Origin: Ceratodon purpureus
Taxonomy: Eukaryota; Streptophyta; Bryopsida; Pseudoditrichales; Ditrichaceae
NCBI GenBank assembly: GCA_014871385.1
Contig: CM026425.1
Span: 18,618,637 to 18,682,636, forward strand
DNA length: 64,000 nt
Direction: 5' to 3'
Positions within the stretch are counted from its first letter, which is position 1, and the number at the start of each line of letters is the position of its first letter. Shown here one piece after another: positions 1 to 12,053 of this stretch. The notes under the pieces were generated by a model. The model was not told the origin of the DNA. It worked only from the letters and a program-made list of their open reading frames with translations, and searched no databases. The position numbers and the translations under genes were made by a program.

Positions 1-1134
1 GTCTAACAACGCAGTCATAGCCACAGTAGTCTCACAGACCTGCTCCTAAATCGCTATTCATGCGTTCCACGTGAATCTCAGTAAGTGCGCGCTCACGCGA
101 GGGAAGGCGTTTGTAAGCGTAAGCCGAGCCCACGTTCGTCGCTGTCGTAGAGCTTACAGAGTCGCTCAACATCCTCCTCAACATGACCAGACGCCTCAAC
201 GGCGCCAACAGCTCAGCTTGTCTCGATTTCCTTCCTCGCTTCTCAGCAGCTCACAAAGGCTCCAATCACGAGAAAAACTGCCCTGTGTAACCTTGAACCT
301 ATCAGTAAAGATTCTAAAGAAGCCAAGATCGATTCCAAAATTAAGTAACAATCAGCAGTCTCAAAAAATCACAACACTGAAAGACTACGTCATTGTCCCA
401 CAAAGATAGGGTCCCAAGTAACAGAACTGCTGATTTCCAGCGATGAACTTGCTACCACATTTGCGATTGAGAGCTTAGAAGAAAACAAAATACAGCAACA
501 ACGACTCCTTCTCAGTCCCTAAATGCATCACTGCCCACTTAAGAATGCTCTTCAAGAAGGTGCAAACTCACAGCAAAAGCTCAACCCAAGTGAGAGACTC
601 TTCAGGAAAGAAGATCAACGCGGCTGCAATCACGATTAAAAAATTGGATACAAAAACACAGCACCTACAATAAAATATCTACCACCTCTTAATTGATCCC
701 TAAACACAATCACTACCGTAGCCTTAACGACGTACTAAACCCAACAAGAAATCCCCACGGAGGCACCGTTAAAACAACACAGCGACGCCTACTCCGAATT
801 GAACTCAGATTAAGCATCACCGCAGCCCAATCGAGGACGTACCTGTCACCAACTCCACATGAACAATACATCAGAGCTGAAGTCCTATTCATCAACAACG
901 CTGCCTCAATCTCTGAGCATGCCCAACCCGCATAACCAATACCACTTCTTAGAAACACAAAGAAGCTAGCTGCATCAACTCTATGTTACTCTCGGCTCAT
1001 CCCTGAACATTAGAGTTTCTCTGTCGCTGATCTGCAGAGTTCCTGAAGATGAAACAACACGAAGAAGTTGGTGCAATCAGTGCATGCACAGCCCCACAAG
1101 GCACTGCCTTCGATCAAGACTAGTATCATACATG

Positions 1135-1356
1135 CGTGTGTGTGTGTGTGTGTGTGTGTGCGCGTGTTTCTTCGCACCACCTGGAACCTCCCTCGCTCAA
1201 CTCATCACTCACTCCTAATCATGGACAAACAGTAAAGAAAAGTGCACCGCTCTCTTCTCTGTACTGTGCCATTCAAGAGGAGCCTGCGGCCACTACTGTT
1301 GAGTCGATCACACCAAGATGCACTTTCTTTCTCTCTCTAACCTAATAAGTTAATCA

Positions 1357-1394
<38 letters not shown>
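1135..1394. repeat. (TG)n and (TC)n microsatellites
   Basis: A TG dinucleotide run lies at 1135-1160 and a TC run at 1361-1394. Both are uninterrupted over at least 13 units. Confidence 0.95.
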
Positions 1395-1395
<1 letters not shown>

Positions 1396-1616
1396 ACACA
1401 ATTTCCATTGCAATAAGTTAACTTGTCATGGACCTAGTACCTACCATGTTAGCTGTGCTGTGACTCGTACATGCGCCCGGGTACGAGAGGGAGTAACTTC
1501 CGCATCCACTGCAGAAATATCAAAATAACTTATCAAAACTCTGGAAACCCACCGCCTCCCATCATCCATGGCCCATGGGGTTGCACTACAGTACACTACA
1601 GTGCCCTTTAATTCCG

Positions 1617-2434
1617 AAGGAAGGAAGGAAGGAAGGAGCAAAGAATTCCACCTAAGTTAAGCTACGGCCACTACGACATAACTTAATTCTGCCCAGATCG
1701 ATCGGAGCCCATCCGTGGATGTCACTCTGCTGCCACTTGTATGCAGATGGCGAGGTTCTGGCCCTTGTTATGGGCATTGCCTGACATCTGCAAATTAAAA
1801 CCATCGCCCACATCCACTCATTTCTTTTTCTTTTTTTCCTTTTTCATTCCCGGTCGAATCTAAGAATGACGAATAATTACATCTGGAAGCAATAATGCAA
1901 GGTGAGCCTGGTTGGCTTGCGGAAACCCAACTTGATTGACGATTCGGGATATTTTGCTCTGACTGGGAGAAACCCTACAAGTTTGATTGCTGAAGGCAAG
2001 ATCGACTGATTGACTGCTTACCATGCAATGGGTTTGGAATGCTCAGGAGTCAGAAGAGAAGAGAGGCTCCTGGCTTGCATGGGTGGTTGCGGTAAGTAAT
2101 TTCTAACTCTTCCACCGAGCAAAGAGCACAACGAAAGGAATCCACACCGCAAATAGGTTTCGGAGACACACACCACATGGCTGCAATTAGTTTGGAACCG
2201 CTTTCCCTCCCTCCCTCCCTCCCTCCCCACTGTGGAGGTGAGTGACAGGCAGGGAGTGACACATAATATATAGTGACTGTCAAGGAGGGCTTGCACCATA
2301 ATATGATGGTGAGCATTTTCGCCATGGATAGGCGTACGTCCGTCTGTCTGTCTGTCTGTCTGTCTGTCTTGCTCTTACAGCTCTTACAACTCATAAGATA
2401 CAGTGACTGCGAGTGAGTGAGTGAGTGAGTGAGT
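1617..2434. repeat. Cluster of tetranucleotide microsatellites
   Basis: Four different tetranucleotide runs occur within about 800 bp: GGAA near 1617-1637, CCCT near 2205-2227, GTCT near 2341-2370 and GAGT near 2412-2434. Such a cluster suggests slippage-prone intergenic sequence. Confidence 0.9.
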
Positions 2435-3448
2435 GACTTCGTTCACAGCCAACAAAGGGCGACCCAGTTTCGGAGATGACTCTGTGAAGATGGCTGTCCC
2501 TCCCTCCGCGACTAGACTAGTGCACTGCACTCTACTCTGTCTTATATTATATCACTACACTACTGCCAAAAGTTCTTTCGCACAAGGGTTGGGCACAGGA
2601 AATGTGAATGATTGTTCCTGCTTTAATTGCTTTTCGAGTGAAATGTAACACAATTACCAGAAAACACACTACGGCTGCCTCACCCTAGAGAATCAGCCCC
2701 ACACTGGTACCCTCTCCGATGGATGCTCTGGATGCTTCCTTCGGTTTCTCATCCATCATAATTCAAGGAGGTAACCCATGGTTACCTTGACATTATGTGT
2801 TAAGAACTTTAGGGTTGTAACATATACTCTCCTTAAATTTGAAAAATAAGTATTTCTACACATGTTACCAATTAGATATTATCTGGAAGAAGAAAAAAAT
2901 TACCAAATGTGTTTTTTTCATCCAAATTCTTAAACTTATGCCATGGATGAAAAAAATTAGACTTATGCCATGGATGAAGGGATGCCTTGTTTTCACTCTA
3001 CAATTGATAGAAGGGAACAAAGGCCTCCTTTTAATTCATTCTTCTTGACCCCATCTCCACTACTCACAATCTTCCTTCTACCTATAGACCATATTTAAGA
3101 ATATAGGTCCGAAATGGGAATAAAAGGTCTCCACTAATCAGGTAGAAGTGGAAGTGAAGTAGTCTGAAAAATTAAAAATGTAGAGGTTGTTTTTGCATGA
3201 AATATGAAAGATAAGTCATCACATGCCATCACACTAGTCATCCAGATAATATAGATAAAATGCCATGCATTGATTACAATAGAAGCTTTACTCGAAATGA
3301 CGCCGCCAACACAAGGGATGAACTCATCCCTTACAAAACATTAATAACCTTTTGGACCTCAACCCTCCTCAACTTGTACATGATTATTCTCACAGTTTCC
3401 TTGTGAATTGACAAATCCTACTTCTATTCGAGATGGTTTTATTGCACT

Positions 3449-6400
3449 TTACTTGGGAGCCGTCCTTAGAGCCTGGTCAAGATCGGCAATCAAATCATCC
3501 ACATCTTCAATACCAACCTGCACAAGACCATGCACATATTGATCATGCAGTACAATCCATAGGGGCAAACTACAAGACTTGTTGTCCATCCGGATAGAGT
3601 TCAGAGTAGGAATCATTCATTCAAAGGGATTTCAGTACTGTTACTTACCGAAACGCGAATAAGGTCTTCCGTCAGGCCACGAGCCTCCCGTACATCTGTA
3701 GGTATGCTAGCGTGTGACATGAAGCATGGCAGACTAATCAGTGACTTCACACTCCCTGCCATGTTCACAAGTACAAGAATGATATGAGTTACAAAGCAGT
3801 TTTAAATCTGAAGATTAGAATTTATTAAGCCAGTCAATGCATACTGTGATCTGAAAGAACATAGTTCTTGCATAATCAACGAGCAGAGGAACAAGACAGG
3901 CAAGATACCAAAGCTCACGGTGATGCTGAATAGCTTGGTTTGTTCAACCACGTGTTTAGATACTGCTAACGATCCAGTATTAAAGCTGAAAACGGAGCCT
4001 GCACCTTTACACTGCAAAGAACAAAAGAAAGCTCAGATTCACTTTAATCCCTAAATATGAGCTTCATGTCACCCGCTAGCATGGCAGCTGGAAATAACAT
4101 ATGAGCTTGAGTTTGGGATCTTACCAGTTTACTTTCAGTGAAAATATCTTACAAATCACTAAGACAGAAAATTCCCAAATAGACGAACCTGCGAATAATG
4201 AAGGTCACGGCCAGTATGCTTAGGAAGGCCTGCATAATTCACACGAGTGATAAGTGGGTGTGCCACCAAAAACTCGGCGATCTTCTGAGCATTGGCCTGT
4301 CATAAGAAGTGAACACAAGCTCAATACACAGAATCAAACTGATGGCTACAAAAAGCAATAATGAAAAAGTATAATGATATTGACCTTTCAAATCCCCTCG
4401 AAGTTCAATAGGTAGGCTACTTCAAAATAACCTAACATAACTTAGCATGATTATCATACCTGTTGTCTCTCTACTCGTAAAGCCATGGTCTTTATTCCAC
4501 GTAGACATAACCAGCAATCGAAGGGTGAAAGACCCGTTCCTTCAGCATTTTGCAGAAAATACACCTCTTTCGCCAGACTGCATTCCAGTGAATTTACTTT
4601 TATTCCAATTGCTGGGATAAGTGAACGATACAGTAGGATCTCCAATTAGTTTATATGTCAAAATTTGTGATTTTATAAACAGTAAAGATTATCAAGTATA
4701 TTTTCCAGGACATTCAATGTATCTCTGAATTCTGCTGTACTTCACAATTACGCTGGTTCACACTAATGAAAGATGTCAATGCAGTGATGGATCCAGCAAA
4801 CTGCTCTCAACTCGGTCGCAAGGAACAGGCCCCTTTGAGGCAGTCGACAAGAGATCACAGGAATTATTCACAATCCAACCACATACCAATTAAAGTCAGT
4901 GCTGGGAAAACCAATATACTAAACGAAATGCGATGCACACCTTTCTCCCTTCACAGCGAGAACCCCGGCCATTACATCGCTGTGTCCTGCAATGAACTTC
5001 GTTGCAGAATGCATCACGATATCTGTACACAATACTCAGAATTAGATTCTAGTGAAGCATAAGTGCCCTAACTATTACAGCCATGAGATACTACAAATAA
5101 CAAACAGGTGAACGCATTCAGAGCTAAAACTGATAATGCTGTCAATAGTCCCCTTCAGGAAAAGCAGTGTGACATGACCACATGATCTAATATATATTTC
5201 ACAACATACCGAAATTTAGCTTGTTCAAAAGCATGACGCATGCAACTAAAAAAGCTATTTCTAATGCACCGAGGCCCAGAGTCCTCACCAGCACCAAGAC
5301 TTAGAGGTTTGGAAAGAATTGGCGACATAATGCTGTTGTCAACAATCACTAGTGCACCATGCTCGTGCGCAATTTTCGATATCTCCTGGACATATGAAAA
5401 GGATTTCAAGCACAATGGTTAATAACTTGTTGTATTTCACCAAACTCTGTAAAACTAAGAAAAGCAACAATAGCTACTGTGTATCTAAGTTACTTTATTT
5501 TCTTCATCAACCACTCCTTCAGGAGCAGGCACGAGTTCACAGGATAATAGTGGTAAAAAGTCAAAGCCATCAAAACAATAAGAGGTTTTAGTACCCGGAT
5601 GTCAGAAATCATTTGGCGCGGATTAGTGGGGCTCTCAAGCCAGACGATTCTGGTCTTAGGTCCTACTGCTGCTCTCACTGCATCCAAATCACCAGTATCT
5701 ATTCGCCTGTGGAAAAAACTCAAAGTCATTCAGTGAAGATACTAAACTAAAAGATGTGATCAATGTACGTGCACATTGCATGCTCGGTTATAGAAAAGAG
5801 CTTTAGTCATAACTCTGACAAATCCATAAATTTGGGTCAACTATCCATGTCTTTATCTCATTGGGATAACTCCCTGAAAGACGGATCACAAACTGCAGAC
5901 ATCACGAAGATTTGTACTGATCTAAGAACAATACACATCCAATAACTTGGGTATAATTTATAAATACTCTGCATTGGGTAAAGAAGAGGTCGTAGTGCTG
6001 TGCTTACTTCACTACCAAACCGGACTTTGGAGATATTCGCGAAAGAAGACGATCAGAACCCCCATATATATCGTCACCAGCAACAATCTCTTGGCCTTAA
6101 GACAATCCAACAAGGAACTTTTTGTAAGAGGACAGGGAAAAAGAAGAAAATAGAATACCATCAATAGTCGCTATATCTACAGACTGGAGAGTTAGAATTG
6201 ATTCTGACCTGCTTCAGCAAGACGAGTAATAGTAGCTAGAGCTGCCATTCCAGTTGTAAAGCAAAATGCCCGATCGGCACCTTCTAATTTTGCTAATGTT
6301 CTGCATCATGGGCAGCAAAGAACTAAAATTATGCCAGAGATAGTCCAGAAATTCCCAAGAGGGCGGCAGCGGAAGGATTAAGGTCATATTAGAAACCAGT

Positions 6401-7950
6401 TATGGCCCCTCGTAGGTACAGAACGCGAGAAAGTAGCACAAAAACGATCTGACATGCCTTTCAAGAGCATCCCGGGTGGGATTTCCACTTCGAGTGTAAT
6501 CGTAAGGACCACCTTCTGTTGCCGATGGCTGCAATCAATTCAACCCATATAATCAAACTTAATGTAATCAACAACCAACATGTTTCTGTGTTTTTCGAAA
6601 ATTAAAGACGAAAATTAAAGATCAAAGACGAGACTTGGTTCTAAGATACAAATCGCTACAAATGTTTCACCTCACCTGTTTGAAAGTGGCTGTTTGATAC
6701 AAAGGCGTACTTAGGGCACCATATGGATCGAAAGAATTATCTAACTGCTGAAGCTGAGTGGAAACTTGAAGCTCTCTTTCTGGTTCAGTGCAGTATCCAT
6801 CAATCACAAGCAAACACTCAAGCAAGTATGCTTCCATTGCAAGATGCACATGTAAGACAAATTTGACAAAACGCCCAAGCACTTCAAAAACTACTTCATG
6901 AATATTAATCTAAGAGGAAAGCTAACCAAGAGCAGATTCCTAGATTCGAAGAGAAACTCAGAGCCGACCTGTTGCAATATCATCGTCCCACATGGTGTCT
7001 CCTTCAGCTAATTCTCCCATACTTGTAGACACCGCCCTCGCTGCCAAGTTCAATGTTGATGCTGGAGTCTTCACAATAGCACCTGGCTCCTGGAAACTGT
7101 TCGTAATTCGATTTGATTTCAAAGGAAATGTCGACCATCCGGCATAAGACTACACGAAAAGAAGCCACAACTTCGAAAATCATAAGTCCGCCCGTCTCAC
7201 AAATTTCTCAAGGTTAAAAACATCACAATATCGAAATCATCTGACGCCTCAATCCACTGCTGCTTCCAAAAGACACCCTTTCTAATCCTTAAACCCTAAA
7301 CCCTGACCTCTACAACCACATCGAATTCCAACACCGGACCTCCACTAGAGGTCGAATGCAGACATATCAAGCCAAGAAATCAGCCACTCCACTTCAAACC
7401 GCAAGTCTCATCAGTCTCGCTGTCACGCACCCCATTCAAAGCTAATCGCAACGCAATCAAACCACAATTCACTGAGACGCCTCCACGGTGCTCCAAAACC
7501 AGGAACCACACACTCCTCACGAGATTCTACAACGCAAGACCATGCCTGCTCCACACGAGCCCAAAACGGAAAGAAAAAGCAACTCCTTGCCCACAGCACC
7601 CTCCATTCTCCAAACTCTTGAACACAAACCAACACAGACAAAGAAGCCAAAACCGTCTCATCCTCCTCTAGAGGAAATCCAACGTGAGAAGAATCCATCA
7701 CCTCCACACGAAAGCCAATGCCCTCCACCGGGCCGAGAGGAATTCAGCACATTCTCAGTCCACACAACACCGAATCCAGTGGCGAAAAAGTTGAGTGAGA
7801 GAGAGGGAGAGAGAGAAAGAGTACCTGGAGATGAAGAGAGGACGAAGCTATGGCCTTAAGCTTGGGAGCTGCGGCGAGTGCTGAACCTCCGAAGGCGGAG
7901 GCGGTGGCAGCTGCAGCGTCTACTCTGGCCATCGTCATGACCATCGCCAT
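3449..7950 (-). CDS. CBL: Cystathionine beta-lyase, 14 exons, plastid-type
   Basis: PLP enzyme of methionine synthesis that cleaves cystathionine to homocysteine, pyruvate and ammonia; plant CBL acts in plastids. Exons, in transcript order: 7950-7825, 7089-6969, 6779-6676, 6528-6458, 6300-6209, 6095-6008, 5706-5595, 5385-5289, 5022-4941, 4577-4460, 4296-4189, 4011-3909, 3755-3649, 3517-3449. They sum to 1272 bp (423 aa plus stop) with every phase matching. Family blocks appear in order: DPYGALSTPLYQTATFKQ, YDYTRSGNPTRDALE, FCFTTGMAAL, WLESPTNPRQ, DNSIMSP, then MHSATKF with the PLP lysine at residue 237, and GLTEDLIRVSVGIEDVDDLI. The Ala/Ser-rich N-terminus fits a transit peptide. An ATG at 8010 would add 20 residues encoded by a CTCTG repeat, so the start at 7950 is preferred. 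The exon 4 donor is GC rather than GT. Exon 3's 5' edge is the least certain. Confidence 0.92.
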
Positions 7951-9210
7951 CGCTCGCCTTCCTTCGCTCTGCTCTGCTCTGCTCTGCTCTGCTCTTGCTG
8001 CCAATTTCATGAGCTTCCTCTCTCTTCAACTTGGACTCTGGAGCCTATTCTATTCTCGCACTGCAGTGACTGCACTGTTTCGGACTACATTCATTCATTC
8101 CCTACTTTCATTCATTCCCTACTTTTCATTCATGGGAAGAATGAGCGAAAGCTCGCTCACGACACTTCAAACTTGCTGTTGGACTCAGGGGATACCCAAA
8201 ACCCACACTGGATCTAAAACCCACACTCGTCATCTCCCCTCAGCTGTTCATAGTTGTAGGCAGCGCTTTTATTTTCACTTTTACACAATGGTTGCAAAGG
8301 CGATCATTTCATTTCTAATTAGTAAAAAAGGCGAATAGTTTTTAGACTACAGTGCAAAAGTACGGCGACTTTCATTTCCAAAGTTTATTTTGTAATGGCA
8401 AATTTTGATTTTACACTGTATAAAACTCGGCGACACTAGAACATGCATGGATGCTACTGTGGCGATTACAGAAAATGCCATAGAGTTTAAATGGCGAAAT
8501 GTTCAACTCAGAAGTATTTACTAGAGCAAAGTGGATAAATTCATAAAATCCATAGTACAAGCCTGAATGTGACACTAAGCCTAGTGAACGTTCAATGTCA
8601 CCACATGACCTATATAAACAACAAAATGGCTCTAATGCCTGAATGAAAAAAAAAATAGACAAAAATCTTGAGTCACAATTATACATAGGTTAGTGAACGC
8701 ACAAACTTTGCATTGCAATTTGCTTAATCAAAGAATGAAATGAGACGCACACTGAGCATTGAATATACTTTGCAAGGTCACAACGATGAGTAGGACTCAT
8801 TCTAAGTACAGTCAATCAATAGTTGACAACATTCAGAGAAAAAGCAAGAAAACAAACGTCGGCACGAAGAGCAGAGGTCAGCAATAACGTAAGGGAAGAT
8901 GATACTCAGACCATTCACTAGAGTCTACACTCATACAAAACAAGGACATTGGACTCCTATGAGCCCTACACCGAGACTCATAATATGAGATCTAATTAGA
9001 AACAACTCAAACATGTGCCCACAATATGATCAAAGTTAAAACAATCAACAAAAATAACAAAAACAAAGAGGGCAAAGCTTAAGCCGTGGCACAAGAATCG
9101 TGCTCGAACCCACCACAGAATTGTGCTCGAGGCCACCACCCAGATCGTCTGATTTGCTCTAAGCCTTAGACTAATAGATAAGCAGCCCTTGAAAACTAAC
9201 GTGAAACAGT
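7951..9210. other. Intergenic, upstream of CBL
   Basis: A CTCTG pentanucleotide repeat at about 7971-7996 lies just upstream of the chosen CBL start. No other gene, RNA or clear promoter box is seen. Confidence 0.6.
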
Positions 9211-10703
9211 CTAAGTTTCACCTGCAATCTGAAAGTAACATGAGAAGTTGGAACCACGCTTGGATTTGCAACCACAAACTACGTAGCTGTGAGCCAAGTA
9301 ATGGCCACGCTCCCCTGTTACAAACCAGATATCAAAAACTTTCTTGTAAGGAAAGTTTTCAATTGTAAAGATACGTTGGGCACGCATTTCTACCACTACG
9401 TGCAAGTGCTCGTCTAAATTGTTCCTCAACTTCAACTTCAGAAAGCTCAGTGATGAAAACATTCTCTCGTCTTCGGTAGAGCCAATGACATGCACCATTG
9501 CTATCTCCGCCGACTTTGTAAACTCACATTAGGGGAAATATGGGGTCTGCAATGGGCCTTGTAAGACAGCCCGAAGGTAGGTGAACTGTTGCCCACGCAT
9601 GCCTCTCTAAGAAATTTCATTGGTGGATATCCTGCCCGGTGACAACAAAATTCGCCCCGCTGACAACAAAATCCGCTACTGTCCAATGGAGTGACAGCAC
9701 TGGGTACACGCCTTTGCTGCAAGCGATTGGCTGGACCTCCCAAACGCCGATTTGGCGACCTGCTGGCACCATTGGTGTCAGCAGGTAAAGTGCACGGGCA
9801 TGGCCAAATTTTGAGGCACGAGTTCCGACCAAAGGCCCATTGCAGACCCCATATTTCCCCTAATGTTGAAATTTTGAGTCATGGTATTATTGAAGTCCAA
9901 CACCCTCCACACTCTGATCAGGGGTTTCACATTATAGGGAGGCAATATTGTAGTTTTGCAATTATAGCGCATGCATGTTTTGAACAAGCTGCGTTGCACC
10001 ATGACAAACTCTTGATTGACAAGGGCGGGAACAAGGAGTTTTTGTCACCTTCACCCAAAATCTTGCCGTGCCCATAGTTGTCCATGAGGCACCAAAGGTA
10101 CTTCTCAAAGTGTTCTTCGGCTTTACGGTAGAGCTAGTTTTGAGGGTTTGGGATCCCAAAAGCATCCATGACATACTAGGTAGGAAAACAAGCATTGAGC
10201 TCTAAAATCACAAAGCTTGCAGCATCTGCACAAGCAGATCAACAATCAAAGTCAATGACCCGAAAACAAGTTCGAAATCAATGTGGCCAAAGGATTGGCC
10301 CACATTGCCCGATCTACTGCCCCCCCCCCCCCCCCCTCCCTCCTCTTTTGTTCAGCATGGATGTGATCCACTTTAAGTAGATCTGCTTGTGACTCAACAT
10401 GGTCAACTTTGTGAAGGACCAAAATTTGTCACACTTGAAGGTTGTGGCTCTATCCTTGGACATGTAGTGCAAGAATGCTTGACACACCTTCACAACAACT
10501 ACGAAGTCACAGATGTAGATATCTTTTGACTGAGTAAATTGAACCAGAATGTCTATCGCCTCCAGCAGCAAACAACTCATTCTGAGCAGCGTATAGGGAT
10601 CTAGCAACATCACAATACAAGCCTCCAATGCACTACATGAGAGAAATAAGAGGATTTTGGGACAACATCTAAGAGAATCAAAACCTTGGCTTAGGGACAG
10701 CAT
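9211..10703 (-). pseudogene. Decayed hAT-family transposase
   Basis: The minus strand holds disconnected pieces of a plant hAT transposase. At 9211-9498 the fragment STEDERMFSSLSFLKLKLRN resembles the C-terminal hAT dimerisation region, in which a conserved ER-FS-L pattern precedes K-KLRN. At 10314-10703 the phrase DIYICDFVVVVKVCQAF matches the segment that precedes it in large plant hAT proteins. Between them the frame is broken and a foreign inverted-repeat element (9527-9865) is inserted. No full frame survives. The N-terminal half was not recognised and may lie further right or be lost. Confidence 0.7.
9527..9865. mobile_element. MITE-like element with 34-bp inverted repeats inside the hAT relic
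   Basis: The ends, 9527-9560 and 9832-9865, are reverse complements over 34 bp, beginning CATTAGGGGAAATATGGGG. The element is about 339 bp, has no convincing coding capacity and splits the hAT relic. The target duplication is not clear; the ends could be read as TA or TTA. The superfamily is therefore unassigned. Confidence 0.8.
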
Positions 10704-11399
10704 TAACAGAGTCCATAGTCATGAACAGATCACATCTCCAACTCTAGCAACTACAAGCAACAAGAAACCAAAATTTTAAAGAGCGAAAAAGGCGAATAAA
10801 AAGGAAATGGGTGCACATATCAAGACATTTCAAAGAACCAAAAACAAAAATAGGTTCATGTTTTTCCTTGTTGCCATGACAAAGTCTGTAGGCAATTCGT
10901 AATTGTGATAGATGAAGAATTCTATTGCTACAAATTAAATGTAGAGCCTCAAGTTTTATGTTAATTTTTTCACTGGTTGGCATTTTCCTAGTCTTTTTTC
11001 ATTTTGGATTTTTTAAACTTATTTTCTTTTCTTTTAATGCTTAATTTTCTTTGCTTTGATGGTTTCCTACTTTGCTTTTTTTTGGCTAATTTTGCTCATT
11101 TCTTTGCAATGCCTGTTTGTGTGCAAATATCGCAAAATCCCTCTACGATGAATTGGATAACAAATTTCCTCAACTTGAGGTTTTCAATGCATTTTGAATA
11201 GTGTATCTTCAAGAATTGGCATCTAATGGGGGCAAACAAAATATTTTTCCAAGCACTTGCAATTGCTCAAGGAGAATCAACAAAGGAAGGCAATTGTTTG
11301 AAGGTGGGAAGGCTTTCATTACCTTTGAGATGCTCAATGCTTTGGCGCTAGATACGTAGAAGGGCTTATTTAAGGTGACCATGAAGGCCAACCACAAGG
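10704..11399. other. Host spacer left of the giant element
   Basis: Low-complexity sequence rich in TTT and TTTG runs between the hAT relic and the target-site duplication. Nothing coding is recognised. It may contain more of the decayed hAT element. Confidence 0.5.
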
Positions 11400-11409
11400 G
11401 AGCTAGTTC
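11400..11409. repeat. Target-site duplication, left copy, outer element
   Basis: GAGCTAGTTC here is repeated exactly at 55038-55047. Ten bp falls in the 8-11 bp range typical of Mutator-like transposons. Confidence 0.88.
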
Positions 11410-11600
11410 CAGCGAAGCAATCTTGTGAGCAGCGAGCAGCGAGCAGCGAGCAGGAAATCTAAAATTGGTCTAAATTTTTGAAAAAAAATTGACTTTTTTC
11501 AGAATTTGCGTTTTTTTTTTTTTTTTTTTTTTTTGGTTTTTTTTTTACGGGCAGTCAGAAATGATTATATTTAGTAAAGTACCTATTACCGTGGATTTCA
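11410..11600. repeat. Outer element left terminal inverted repeat
   Basis: Starts CAGCGAAGCAATCTTGTGAG, then tandem AGCAGCG units, then a poly-T/A-rich stretch. It matches the reverse complement of 54890-55037: near-perfectly over the first 50 bp, imperfectly to about 190 bp, where both sides share a CCTATTACCG block. Confidence 0.88.
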
Positions 11601-11703
11601 TGAATAACCACAAATAGTACATATAAATACAAAAATCAAAGGTTTTACTCTTTAAAAACAAAAACATATGGATTCACGATGATATATACTTAACGATTTC
11701 CAG

Positions 11704-11789
11704 CCTCGTTAAGGGGTATCTCGGATCCGAGAGACTCCACATTTGCATTTGGTAGGTGTCTCTCGGATCCGAGATACCCTTTGACGAGG
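11704..11789. repeat. Paired TCTCGGATCCGAGA palindromes forming one long inverted repeat
   Basis: Two copies of TCTCGGATCCGAGA (11719-11732 and 11761-11774) sit in mirror image, so about 86 bp forms one large imperfect palindrome. It lies between the left terminal repeat and the 3' end of the transposase gene. It could act as a protein-binding site or a transcription boundary. Confidence 0.85.
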
Positions 11790-12053
11790 CGGAAAATTAC
11801 AAATTTTTTTACCCCAAAAAAAAAAAAAAAAAAAAAAAAACATAAAATTTTTAAAAAAAAATTGAATATGGATGATTATTGGCTCTTCAGGACTATGCTT
11901 GTAGATCATCTGTGCAAAATAAATAACTAAAGTATAAGAAAGTAGTAGAATCTTTATTCTTCGCAGTTCAAATCAAATACAAATCCATTTCAAATCAACG
12001 TACTGCTGGGATATTGTTAACATAGATGTTCACTTCTGAAGGCTAAATGCATG

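Larger units (their letters stand above)
1..3448. other. Intergenic DNA with microsatellites, no supported gene
   Basis: No reading frame here shows a recognisable domain, and the open frames are short and overlap simple repeats. It lies beyond the 3' end of the cystathionine beta-lyase gene. Promoter or untranslated sequence of a neighbour to the left cannot be excluded. Confidence 0.6.

Noticed and set aside
7285..7306. Telomere-type AAACCCTAAACCCT stretch
   Set aside because: Only two repeat units inside a CBL intron, more like a plant telo-box or chance than telomeric DNA.
7423..7859. Open frames on both strands upstream of CBL exon 2
   Set aside because: They overlap each other and CBL intron 1, with low-complexity composition and no domain.
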